Origin: Torymus aiolomorphi
Taxonomy: Eukaryota; Arthropoda; Insecta; Hymenoptera; Torymidae
Direction: 5' to 3'
DNA length: 64,000 bases
Assembly (NCBI GenBank): GCA_036365515.1
Contig: CM070873.1
Location: 179,318,104-179,382,103, forward strand
This document shows, piece by piece, positions 46,475 through 56,121 of the stretch. Under the pieces are notes generated by a model that did not search any database, was not told the origin of the DNA, and saw nothing but the letters and a program-made list of their open reading frames with translations. The position numbers were made by a program, and so were the translations under genes. How positions within the stretch are numbered: position 1 is the stretch's first letter; every line of letters starts with the position of its first letter.

Positions 46475-46756
46475 CCTCGCCGAGCCCCCAAGCGACGATA
46501 AAAGCATGTCCGACGCTGTCGAGCCGCCAGCGGTATGGCTCCAGGAGGAGCGGGAGAGCACCCGACCGACGCGCGCGGCCGGTTTTGCCGGCCGGGCTGC
46601 TGGAATTGTGGGGAGTTCGGGCACAGCCGTGTCAACTGCCCCCTTATGCAACAAAGACTGTGCTATATGTGCGGCCGCCCAAACCTCACCATTGCGACCT
46701 GCCCGACCTGCTCGCAGTCCTGGGGACAGCGGCAGCTTCGCCGACTGGAAAAATAG
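46475..46756 (+). pseudogene. Extra zinc-knuckle pair encoded downstream of integrase
   Basis: In the same frame as pol, after stops at 46472 and 46499, the reading continues with GGAGEHPTDARGRFC and then CWNCGEFGHSRVNC and CYMCGRPNLTIATCPTC, ending KLKLEL-type sequence after a stop at 46754. The pattern (CCHC followed by a second C-x2-C...C-x2-C) repeats the arrangement at the end of this element's own gag. It may be a C-terminal extension of the integrase in the ancestral element or a separate small ORF starting at 46535. I see nothing like it in element 2. RNA or DNA binding is the natural inference. Confidence 0.6.
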
Positions 46757-47474
46757 AAGCTAAAGCTAGAGCTGTAGCGGAAGATGGCAGACTCCAACGA
46801 ATTTGTGTTGTGAATGTAGTAAAGAGAGCCAAGATTCTTATTAAAGCAGCCTCTTTACCGTACGGCGGAGTTTTCATTTATCTTACCTGTCCCCTTCCAT
46901 TGATTTCCTAAGTAAGAGAAAGCGTTCTCTCACCAGCAAGCCTTAAGCAAGTCGCAATAAAATAAAATAACTCAAAGAGAAAAATTCATGAATCGTTAGC
47001 TAAATGTGATTATTCGCGATAAAGTCAGCATGTTACTTTAGGTGGCCAGAACGTGGCTCAAAAAGAGCATTAGTCCAAGGGATCGGCCAAGTAAGATGCT
47101 GCTACAGCAGTTTCCATTTTGTTATTATGGTTTAAAGTCAAGAGTGAGTGGAAATGTTAGAATGCTGTGTGAAAGTCGCGATGTCGTTCGGTATTCGAGT
47201 AAACGGAGTAATGTTCCGAATTACCGGCGCCAGGTTGCTATAGTTAGGTCACACACTCATCGGTTACACTCACACAGATTCACACGTAAGCCTAGCTGCA
47301 GAAGAAGAAGCTAAGGAGACACGAACAGTTACACTCACACCGCTGTAGCTAAGACCGATCAGCTAAAAGTAAGTTAGCTAGAGCGAATGAGCTGTAATAA
47401 GATCTAATAGTTTAGAGCAGTAGTAAATGTGTGAAGGTAGTCTATGTACTACTTCCAGTTTAGGAGGGTGGAAT
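46757..47474 (+). other. 3' untranslated region and polypurine tract, element 1
   Basis: No convincing gene. A purine-rich tract AGGAGGGTGG (47462-47471) lies just before the 3' LTR, where plus-strand priming is expected. The open frame at 47042-47314 is basic and low-complexity and is not supported. Confidence 0.6.
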
Positions 47475-49016
47475 TGTGACGTGGCAAATTGCTCGTCACC
47501 TAGGAAAGTGCAGACATGGAGGCACGCGGCAGTCGCGGCGAGCAACGTTCAGGCACGCGACGTCGTATACACACCCTCATGTGCGCGCCCGCCCTACAGC
47601 TACCCTTTCCCCGCGCGCAACTCCTTCTCGTTTCTCTCCTCACGTGCATCTCCGGCCAGGAGACGAAGACACCAGCAGCGGCTTCAGCACAAACAAGCTA
47701 TAGCTGGAGCATGAGCGAGCTCGCTCTCCCAGGCTGCTGACAGGAGCAGCCGACAGCCGAGAAAGAGAGACGCAGTAGCTCAGCGCTGTATCGGCCATCC
47801 GCCGGACGGCGCGTGCGAGCATCGGCAGTATACGGACTGCTCGCGCGCGCTGCAGTGAAGAAGGTGGCCGATGGACGAACGAGGGGACAGAGCAGCGTGA
47901 GCGCACCGGAGTTTACCAGAGCGGAGCAGAGCAGCGTGAGCGCACCGGCCGGCATTTTTTCCATTCTGTCGCCTACCGCCATGCCGCGTGCCACCAACGT
48001 GCTGAGCATTACGGAAACCTCGCGTGTGTGTGCCACCGGTCAGCGTCGTCGTCGCCGAGCAAGAGAGAGAGCTGCCACGACGGTCGACGTAGTGGGTCTG
48101 GCAGGCGAACGAGAGTGAGAGAGAGCAGCCTGCAGCAGCAGAACCTGGCCGAGGTTGGTGTCCCAGTATTCCCTCCCCGCGTTCCTCGCGTTGTGTGTGT
48201 GCCCGTCCGCGTCGGGAGTCGCGAGAGACTCCGAATTCGCGCCAGCTGCAGCTCGTGCTGTAGCTGTAGCTTAGAATAGGGATATTAGACGCTCCTGGCT
48301 GAAGCTAGCCGGCGAATTAGTTTAAGGTGGCTCATGCAATTTCTTATAAAAAAGCAGATACATCTTAAACTTAAGAAGTATGTTCTTTAGACATTAAACT
48401 TTCGATCTGTATTAAGAAAATTGTAGGTCAACGACCAAATTATTGAAAAAACTGAGTTTATAAATAGGTACGTTTAACACATAACCTTATGGGAATGAAC
48501 AGTTTATTGCTTCGTAGTGACTTGTAAAAAAGCAGTTTTTAATGTACAATATATGAAATTAAAGATTTTTTTGTGAAGAATCTAATGATATCATCAGAAT
48601 TATAGGTTAACGACCAAACAAAAAAGATAATAACAATAAACGTTACAAATATGCTACTGCGCATGCGCACTGCGACCAGTCATATAAATGTAGCGACAAA
48701 TTAGCAAAGTTTTTACTTATTTATAAAATCTTTTTTTTGTTTGAACATTTAGAAGTTATTTACAATAAATTTACGTAAAATACGTTAACTTAATTTGGCA
48801 ATAATAAAGAAGCCCTTTTCGGGGCCCCGACTTGATACGGCACCAAACGCATGAGCCACCTTAACGGTGCAAGTGACGCGTGCACCTAGCGCCCATATTA
48901 GTGTGTAATGAAGTAGATCAGTACTCAATAAAGTACTTAGTCCTTTTTTACCAGTGTAGTTGTTTAGTAGTTAAGTACCCGCGAACCTCTGCCTTGATCA
49001 CCGGCAGAGCGTTACA
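47475..49016 (+). repeat. 3' LTR of Gypsy element 1, with insertion
   Basis: Same ends as the 5' LTR. It is longer because of the 535-bp TTAA-flanked insertion and a ~33-bp local duplication near 47.90-47.95 kb (GCAGAGCAGCGTGAGCGCAC twice). AATAAA at 48927-48932. Confidence 0.92.
48326..48860. mobile_element. 535-bp TTAA-flanked non-autonomous element in the 3' LTR
   Basis: Starts GGTGGCTCATGCAA, ends ACGCATGAGCCACC and is bounded by TTAA on both sides (48322-48325, 48861-48864). The 5' LTR shows the empty site with a single TTAA, so this is a proven insertion with TTAA duplication, as made by piggyBac-type transposases. It has no coding capacity. Internally CAACGACCAAA occurs twice. Confidence 0.9.
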
Positions 49017-49020
49017 AAGT

Positions 49021-50098
49021 TCTTGAAATTATTATTGAAACTACCTAAATTAATAACCCATTATTGCCACACATAATCTTGTAAAATTAAAAATGGTACC
49101 AGTTTATGAACTAAGAATCACTCAGAATAAAAGCTTTCTTGACATTCTTGTATGGATAAAACTTTTTGAAATTATTATCTGAATCTTTTCCAGAAAAATA
49201 TTTACTAAGAACTCTGAAACATTTTGACGTCTCCCATGGGGAGAAATCATATATTAGATTAACTGAGCACTTTTATTCGTTGAAATTTTCACAATAACAT
49301 ATCATTTTTACTTTTATCAGTATTCCCATGTTCATTAGACATAATCTTTTTATTGGCACTTGAATAAATATGTACAATAGCACAGCACTGATATCGACTA
49401 AGTTTTTTGAAGATGACAGATGCTTTTTAAACCAAGGCTCAGACCAATATTTCAATTCGGCATCATAAATTATATTCTATTTTTATGACCTCACATGTCA
49501 CTCAGCAATATTTTCTTCTATGCAAAAACTTATTATTAAGATTATGAGCCTCATAGCACATAATTATTCAATACACACTTGTTCTATTCTCAGAACATTG
49601 GAAACTCATTTTTAATAGAAGTTTTAAATTTGATTATAAACACTTCATGTAACACGTCATACTATATTTTATTTATTATTACACAAAACAATGAAAATTA
49701 TATTGTATATTTATAACCTCGGGTATCACTCAGCAATATTTTCTTCTATGCAAAAGCGTATTATGAAGGTTATGAACCTCATAACACGTAATTACTTATT
49801 AATACATACTTGAGCTATTTTCAAAACATTTCAAACTGATTTTAAGTAGAAGTTTTTAAATTTGATATAACACTTCATGCAACACATTTTCTCGGTATTT
49901 TATTTTTTTATATTACTCAAAACACTGACTAGATGCCATTTTTTAATCACCATGTTATTTGTTTTCTATAACATTTGATTATATGTGTACTTCACGCAAC
50001 ACATCATACCGGTATTTTATTTTATTTAATACAAAACACTGATTACATGCCATTTTTTAATCACTATGTTATTTGTTATTAATAAGATTTGATTATAT
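49021..50098 (-). repeat. Inverted copy of the 8.5-9.6 kb repeat (part 1)
   Basis: From about 49250 the sequence is the reverse complement of the 8.5-9.6 kb region: the 9410-9634 frame is matched at 49270-49450, and the ~238-bp tandem units at 49480-50090. 49021-49250 matches 38430-38510 in part. Stops break the coding remnants. Confidence 0.75.
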
Positions 50099-51996
50099 AT
50101 GGGAGCGTCCAGCAGAAACGGGCCACCGAGCGCGCGCGGTGCCTTTTTTCGCGTAAAAGGCGCTCTGTTTAACTCTTTCATAATCGTATGCTGCGTCTTT
50201 GAAAAAAAAACCAAGGACCTGTATCGATAGATTTTTTCCTGCTCTTTCCAATGGTGCTATTATTTTTATTGCGAAACGCTTTCTTCCGGACGAAAACTCG
50301 AGTTGAATATTGAAAGCCATTTTTCTCAAAGTATATCATGTTTTTTTTCAAAATAAACTACACCATTGAAAAGTACAACTCTTAGGCTTCAAAACCCTAT
50401 CTTGGAGAAGTTGGAGAAATAAAGGGTTTAAAAGTAGCAACATGAAAAAGACAGCGCCGAGGGTCCACGCGAGCCCCTCGCGCCCGTGCGTACGGCACGT
50501 TTAAGTGCACGCTCTATTCAATTCGCTAATAATCGTGTACCAAGTCTCTGAAAAAAGAACTAAGGACATATATCGATAGATTTTTTCCTGCTCTTTCCAA
50601 TGGTGCTATTATTTTTATTCCGAAATGCTCCTGTCCGACAATTATATATTGACGCCCCAAGATTTATACAAATGGGCAACTGAGTATTTCAAAAATATTG
50701 AGTGCTTTTTTTCATCAAAAGACGATTACTTAAAGGCTATAGAAAAGATACAAAACAGGCTAGCCTCAGCTAAGACAATACCTGGAATTGTTTCATTGTA
50801 TTAAATTATTAAATGATGCCAAAAAGTTAGAACTTAGAAGATTTTCAGCGTCAGAAGATTCTCAATTATATCCACCGATCAAAAAAGAAAAAGTACTTAA
50901 AACTCAAAGAAAGAAAGAAGCGGATGTCGCCAAAAGGACAATTCTTATAAAATCAAAAAATGTAAAAAAATTAGAAATTAAAGGAAAAGGTAATATTGTT
51001 ATGCCAGATTAAACAATCTATAAGGTTATTTTAAATTTCTGTTTCACTGCTTTCAGTGTGTTCATGGATATTTTTATGTTTAATATATTATGTTTTTCAA
51101 ATTTTGTTATATAATTGAACAAAGTTCATTGTAATATTATACTAACTGTTACAACTAGATCCACAAAATTATGTCCACGCTTTGGCATTGTAAATTACAA
51201 AACATTTTATATTTACAAAAAAGAAAGGGCGAAATAGCACATCGCGTGTATTAATCCGCCCTTGAGCATAGCGTAAAAAGTTCGGGCAGCCGCTGTCTTT
51301 TTGATCTTACTATTTTTGAACTTTTCATGTTTCAACTTAAAAATATAATATTTTATAGTTTAAGACTTGTACTGTTGAAGAATATAATTCATTTTGAAGA
51401 AAAGACTGACATTTTATTGAAAAAATAGAGTTTAAACATTCAAATGGAATTTTCAACTAGAAGAAAGCATTTCGGAATAAAAATAATAGCACCATTGGAA
51501 AGAGCAGGAAAAAATCTATCAATATATGCCGTTAGTTCTTTTTTCAGAGACTTGGTACACGATTATTAGCGAATTGAATAGAGCGTGCACTTAAACGTGC
51601 CGTACGCACGGGCGCGAGGGGCTCGCGCGGACCCTCGGCGCTGTCTTTTTCATGTTGTTACTTTTAAACCCTTTATTTCTCCAACTTCTCCAAGATAGGG
51701 TTTTGAAGCTTAAGAGTTCTACTTTCCAATGGTGTAGCTTATTTTGAAAAAGAACATGATATACTTTGAGAAAAATGGCTTTCAATATTCAACTCGAGTT
51801 TTCGTCCGGAAGAACGCGTTTCGCAATAATAACAATGGCGCAATTGGAAAAAGCAGAAAAAAATCTATCAATATAGGTCCTTGGTTTTTTTTTCAAAGAC
51901 GCAGCATACGATTATGAGCGAGTTAAATAGAGCGCCTTTTACGCGAAAAAAGGCACCGCGCGCGCTCGGTTGCCCGATTCTGCTGGACGCTCCCAT
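50099..51996. mobile_element. 1.9-kb transposon with 528-bp inverted arms
   Basis: Arms 50101-50628 and 51467-51994 are long inverted repeats beginning GGGAGCGTCCAGCAGAA. Within each arm a ~50-bp piece (AGATTTTTTCCTGCTCTTTC) is duplicated. The flanks are AT/ATAT on both sides, and the sequence without the insertion exists in the neighbouring repeat unit near 49985 (GATTATATGTGTACTTCA), so a target duplication of AT or ATAT is likely. The core holds the remnant of an ORF. Superfamily not assigned. Confidence 0.75.
50636..51012 (+). pseudogene. Unassigned C-terminal protein remnant in the transposon core
   Basis: One frame reads TPQDLYKWATEYFKNIECFF and YLKAIEKIQNRLASAKTIPG to a stop near 50800. 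The adjacent frame continues with CIKLLNDAKKLELRR, a basic KKEKVLKTQRKKEADVAKR and GKGNIVMPD to a stop at 51010-51012. This suggests one frameshifted protein lacking its N-terminal part. It is helical and lysine-rich. I do not recognise a transposase catalytic motif, so it may be the C-terminus of the element's transposase or an accessory protein. Confidence 0.4.
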
Positions 51997-52390
51997 ATGC
52001 ACTTCATGCAACACATCGTACCGGTATTTTATTTTATTTATTACACAAAACACTGATTAGATGTCATTTTCTAATAATCACAACATTTTTATTATCAATA
52101 TAATTTTCAACTAGATAGACGATCTATGAAAATCACAATTTTCTTTTCTTATTTTGAAAAACTTACTTCAAAACATAATACTTCTTTCGTACTTTGAGTC
52201 CAATACTGTCTAAATAAACATCTGAGTTGTTGTTTGTTTTACGTGTGATTCATTGAAAGCAATGAAACTGTCATTTTCTTCATTGACATCCACCTACTCT
52301 ATTTGCCCTGTCAAATATGAAGACAAATTTTTAATATTCTTCTAAAATTATATCTCATATGAAAAATTTTCATTTTGAGAATATATAGAT
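51997..52390 (-). repeat. Polr3B: Inverted copy of the 8.5-9.6 kb repeat (part 2), with RPC2-like fragment
   Basis: Continues the inverted copy interrupted by the 1.9-kb transposon. On the minus strand at about 52307-52213 the reading VDVNEENDSFIAFNESHVKQ, preceded by GQIE and one stop, is the RPC2-like exon seen at 8534-8596, here less diverged in the NEEND motif. Further stops follow. Confidence 0.6.
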
Positions 52391-52800
52391 ACATCTCTAT
52401 AGATCAAATAAACGTAAACTATACAACCTAAATCTTATTAAAAATATTGTTCTCTGTGGACGTCACAAAATTGATATTACGCCGTACTGGTAACTCGTAT
52501 CATAAATTTTCCCATCGATACTCCCCCTGAAATTTCTTAACGAACAAAATAAGCTTTATTTTGTTATGATTGGATAAGAAAGAAAAAAAATTAGGTAACT
52601 TATTGAAGTTTTTGTCTTTAATTTTAACAATATCATAGTAACTATTGCCTGAATTCGTTTGAAAAAAATTGTTTTATGTTCCCTCTAATGTATATTTGTT
52701 ATATGTCCTTACTACTGGATTATTAAATTAATTAGAAATTATTTGAAAGTTAAAAATTCGAAAACTGCTGTTTCAACCAAGAGAACGCCCTTAAATGTAC
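52391..52800 (-). mobile_element. Partial copy of the 481-bp TTAA element, inverted
   Basis: Matches 52854-53180 in reverse: GTACTGGTAACTCGTATCAT, TCCCCCTGAAATTTCTTAA, CTGCTGTTTCAACC. It ends at TTAA (about 52791-52794) through a degenerate terminus AGAGAACGCCC. The other end is missing. Confidence 0.7.
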
Positions 52801-52853
52801 TGACGTCACCAGGACTAGAAAAATGGCAGAAGTCAGGGCGCGCGACGTATTAA

Positions 52854-53334
52854 GGTAGTTCACCTGGTCGAAACAGCAGTTTTAGTTTTTGTATTTTTTA
52901 AATAATGTTTTATTAAGTTGATAATCCAAGAGTAAGTACATGTAACAAATATATACTAGAAAAACATAACACAATTTTTTTCAGACAAATTCAGGCAATA
53001 GTCGCTATTGTTACAATTAAAGACAAAAACTTCCATATAAGTTCTCTAATTTTTTTACTTTTTATCCGATCTTAATGAAATAAAGCTTATTTTGTTCATT
53101 AAAAAATTTCAGGGGGAGTATCAGTGGGAAAATTTATGATACGAGTTACCAGTACGTCGCCACATCAATTTGTTAATCTTAAACACTCTAAAACTTGACT
53201 TACTTTTCTTAAACAAATTGTCTTTTGTTCCTTGTAGTATATATTTGTTACATGCATTTACTCTCGGATTATCAACTTAATAAAACATTATTTATACAAA
53301 AACTAAAACTGCTGTTTCAACCGGGTGAACTACC
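52854..53334. mobile_element. 481-bp TTAA-flanked non-autonomous element
   Basis: Termini GGTAGTTCACCTGG and CCGGGTGAACTACC flanked by TTAA (52850-52853, 53335-53338). The subterminal GAAACAGCAGTTTTAG is also inverted at the other end. Non-coding. It shares the TTAA-GGT...ACC-TTAA layout with the elements at 33184 and 48326 but not their internal sequence. Confidence 0.85.
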
Positions 53335-53497
53335 TTAAACCACCACGACCGTACGTCTCCGATCGGTGTCTCCAGCAAAAAAGCATACTTCTAAAAAATT
53401 ATGATTTCCGCTTGGAATTGATTCTACAGCAACAAAAATGACGTGAACAACAGGTAAGTGCAAGAGAATAAGAAACTACAAAAACTTACCTCCAGCA

Positions 53498-53838
53498 CCC
53501 CATTTTGTCGTGACAAAAGAAGATGAAAATTCTAATTCCGCTGTTTTTAAGATCGCCAATAATTTTATTGTAGGAATACAATTTCTAGCACACAGTCTAG
53601 CTACAAAAGAAATGGTAACGATGCAAGTACTGCGGAACACGTCCGACGACCCCCTTTCGCCCCGGAAAATCGCAAAAACAGTTGTTTGGGAGTGTTCCGT
53701 GGTGGTTGGAGTGCTGCCAATTATATTGTAGGTAGTCTGTGTGCTTGAAATTGTATTCCAGCAATAAAATTATTAACGATTTCAAAAACGGCGAAATTAC
53801 TATTTTTCTTTTTTGTCCCAACAAAATGGGGTGTTTGG
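53498..53838. repeat. Foldback/MITE-like element, ~110-bp inverted arms
   Basis: The left arm (CACCCCATTTTGTCG, AATAATTTTATTGTAGGAAT, GCACACAGTCTAG) is mirrored on the right (CAACAAAATGGGGTG). The loop is GC-richer (TCCGACGACCCCCTTTCGCC). Open frames across it are arm shadows. Confidence 0.7.
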
Positions 53839-53931
53839 GGGGAGAGTTATTGTGGTTTTTTATTATTTTATTATTATTATTATTATTTTATTTTTGTTAT
53901 TTTGCCTCGGAAGATTCACCTAGTACCTCGA

Positions 53932-53958
53932 GAAAAAAAAAAAAAAAAAAAAAAAAAA
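53932..53958. repeat. (A)n run
   Basis: About 27 consecutive A. It could be the tail of a retroposed sequence, but nothing recognisable lies upstream on the plus strand apart from TTATTATT repeats. Confidence 0.8.
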
Positions 53959-54085
53959 GTTTTTATTTTCTAGCATGTTTTCCAATGTTTTTAGAATTGG
54001 AACATAAGTGTAAAAATCAGTTGTATCTTGCTGATCTTTATTTTGAATTGTTACTTGTTTTGGCTCAACAAATTTCAATGTAGTT

Positions 54086-55086
54086 TTATAGTACATTTTG
54101 TTTGTATGTGTTTCTTAAAATACCGTCAGTTGGATTAAGAGCATTTGTAAAACCATTAAAATTAATATTAAAAATGTTGTTAACGAAGTTTTTATTACAT
54201 GCAGGAATATTACTTTTCAATATGCTATCTGTGAATCCATCCTTACACAAGTTAAAAGCAGAATATATGCTTTCCGTAACACCCTGTATGAAACGCTCAG
54301 TAGCAAAATATTTTATTGATAGTGTAAGAAATACATTCGATAATGATACCGTACTATCCACCAACACTACTTCGCTTTTATCACTTACATTCGACATTTT
54401 TGTTTCTAAATTAAATGTATTTTCAAGACTATTATTTAATACTTCGTCCACATTTTCTGGTAAATGAATAACTTGTTGTTCATCCTGTTTAGTTTTATCA
54501 CTATCCTGTACATACTGTTCTTGACATTCTGGATCATCTTGTTGTTGAGCATAAAGTTGTAATGATTGCTAATCTTGTCGATGCAGCTGATACGGTTGAA
54601 GTATTTGCATTGTACAATTTTCTATTAATGAACTCATTTCAACGTTTTTCAAATGACTAATATCCATTATTGTAAAGTCAGTATTACTTTTACTTAAGGT
54701 ATTATCTATATTCTCATTTCTATGATAACGAGATACGTGTACTCTCTATGCATTTATATTTGAAAATTCGCTTTTTATATTTGAGCAATACGCACATATT
54801 ATCTTTCTATCAGCTGTTGTTGCATGGTTAGAATAATGTTTTTTCATCAAATTAACATTTTTACAACTATAAGAACACCCATCATATTTACATTTACCGT
54901 AATTGTTTTTAAAAATTTTGTGAAATCGCAGTAAATGTTATTGAAAGCTGATATATGTTTTACATTTCACTTTACAATCTGGATATAAACATAATATTTC
55001 TAAATTCGTTAAATTTCTATGGTTTTTAAAGTGTTATACTGCATAATGTTACGAAATTTTGAGTTGCAATGTCGGCAGGCAAACAT
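54086..55086 (-). pseudogene. C2H2 zinc-finger protein pseudogene
   Basis: On the minus strand, from an ATG at 55084-55086, the reading starts MFACRHCNSKFRNIMQY. After a 1-bp shift it continues HFKNHRNLTNL, a good C2H2 finger. Three further Cys/His units follow in one frame: CLYPDCKVKC...HLLRFH, CKYDGCSYSCKNVNLMKKHY with a following SNH, and CAYCSNIKSEF. After an acidic/Gln-rich linker comes a helical segment open to 54086 (KMSNVSDKSEVVLVDSTVSL, FNLCKDGFTDSIL). Three in-frame stops interrupt it before the open C-terminal part (from 54451). I recall similar multi-finger proteins with this type of tail in wasp genomes, often repetitive and possibly transposon-associated. The plus-strand frame over the same bases is a shadow. 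Confidence 0.55.
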
Positions 55087-55182
55087 ATTTTCAATTGAAA
55101 GGAATGAAATTTTGGAATCTTCTTTTCCAATAAGAGTAGATCTGCAAAATATAAGCAAAGTTATGAATTATTCCTTTAAGAT

Positions 55183-55410
55183 ATAGTATATTACGCACCT
55201 ACGAAGTAAAAATAAAGAATGTCCCAGAGCGCATGTAAATAGTCACCCGAGCCGAAGGTGAGGGTAACAAACATGCTGTGTGAGGCATTCTTTACTTTCT
55301 CCCACGGTGCGTATACTACCTTTTTACCTGGCGAGGCCGAAAATACAATTTTCGCGATCGGGCGCCAAGACCAAAAGTTGCACTTTCGGCCAGCTAGGCA
55401 AAATTAATTA
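55183..55410. repeat. GC-rich hairpin module (third copy)
   Basis: AGTATATTACGCACCTACGA, CACCCGAGCCGAAGGTGAGG, CTCCCACGGTGCGTATACTA and the second hairpin CCTGGCGAGGCCGAAAATAC ... CTAGGCAAAATT follow the same order as the modules at 10.70-11.16 kb. Confidence 0.75.
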
Positions 55411-55539
55411 TAGTTTTAGTGTACAGTACATGCTAATGTTTTTTAATATGTTACTTCATTGGATTGAAGGTGATTTTGAGCTATTTAAGGGACGCGTTGA
55501 AAAAGAAGCTATTTTACTAAAAAATGCTATAAAATGCTA

Positions 55540-56118
55540 CATTGAAATAGTACATTATACACCTAGGGAGTAAAGTGAGCTATGCACGCCCGCGAGAAAC
55601 CCTCGCTTCGCTCGTGCAGCAACACGCGGACGTTCATAGCCCTCATACTCACGAGGGCAATATACAATTTTTTCGCATGCCCGGTGGAAATTTATTTGTG
55701 CTTAATCCCCGATTTCAGGGTTGAAAACGTCACATGACCTCATTTCTAGAAACTGTGACGCTTATGCTCTTGTGTCGAGTTTTTTTCACAATTAATTCTC
55801 GCTTCGCTCGGGCCGCAAATCACTGCAGGCGGTGCTAGCCAGGAAAAAAGTAGATAAACGTGCATGTTTGTATCAGTTTCTAGGAGGGAGTACATGTGGC
55901 TTTTACTCTATGACAACGGGGAGTAAATACAATACTTTACGCGTGGTATACGAAAAATGATTTTTTGACACTCAGTGCGTAAAGTACTACTTTTTAGCAC
56001 GCTTAGGTTTTCAAGCGTGTGCTAAAATAGCACTTAACGTGCATTGTGTCAAAATAGTTATTTTCGATACAAGCGTGCGAAATGGGTTATTCTCGCTTCG
56101 CTCGGGCGACAAACTACA
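55540..56118. repeat. Further hairpin-module derivatives with CTCGCTTCGCTCGGGC motif
   Basis: Starts AGTACATTATACACCTAGGG. CCTCGCTTCGCTCGTGC occurs near 55605 and CTCGCTTCGCTCGGGC near 55798 and 56092. Between them is another hairpin (AGCACGCTTAGG / CAAGCGTGTGCT). Non-coding. Confidence 0.65.
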
Positions 56119-56121
56119 CCC

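Larger units (their letters stand above)
38516..49016 (+). mobile_element. Ty3/Gypsy LTR retrotransposon, full-length but decayed (element 1)
   Basis: Two LTRs (38516-39486 and 47475-49016) begin TGTGACG and end CGTTACA and are flanked by the 4-bp duplication AAGT (38512-38515, 49017-49020). Between them lie gag and pol in the order protease-RT-RNase H-integrase, which defines Ty3/Gypsy. The LTRs differ at perhaps 5-10% of positions by eye, so the insertion is old. Gag has one frameshift and several stops; pol has only nonsense codons. Confidence 0.92.

Noticed and set aside
46143..46911. Two long Pro/Arg/Ala-rich frames overlapping the pol tail of Gypsy element 1
   Set aside because: Out of frame with pol, low-complexity from GC-rich sequence. 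Only the pol-frame reading shows zinc knuckles.
54102..54467. 121-codon plus-strand frame
   Set aside because: Complement of the more protein-like minus-strand zinc-finger pseudogene, which is supported by upstream Cys/His fingers in the same frame.
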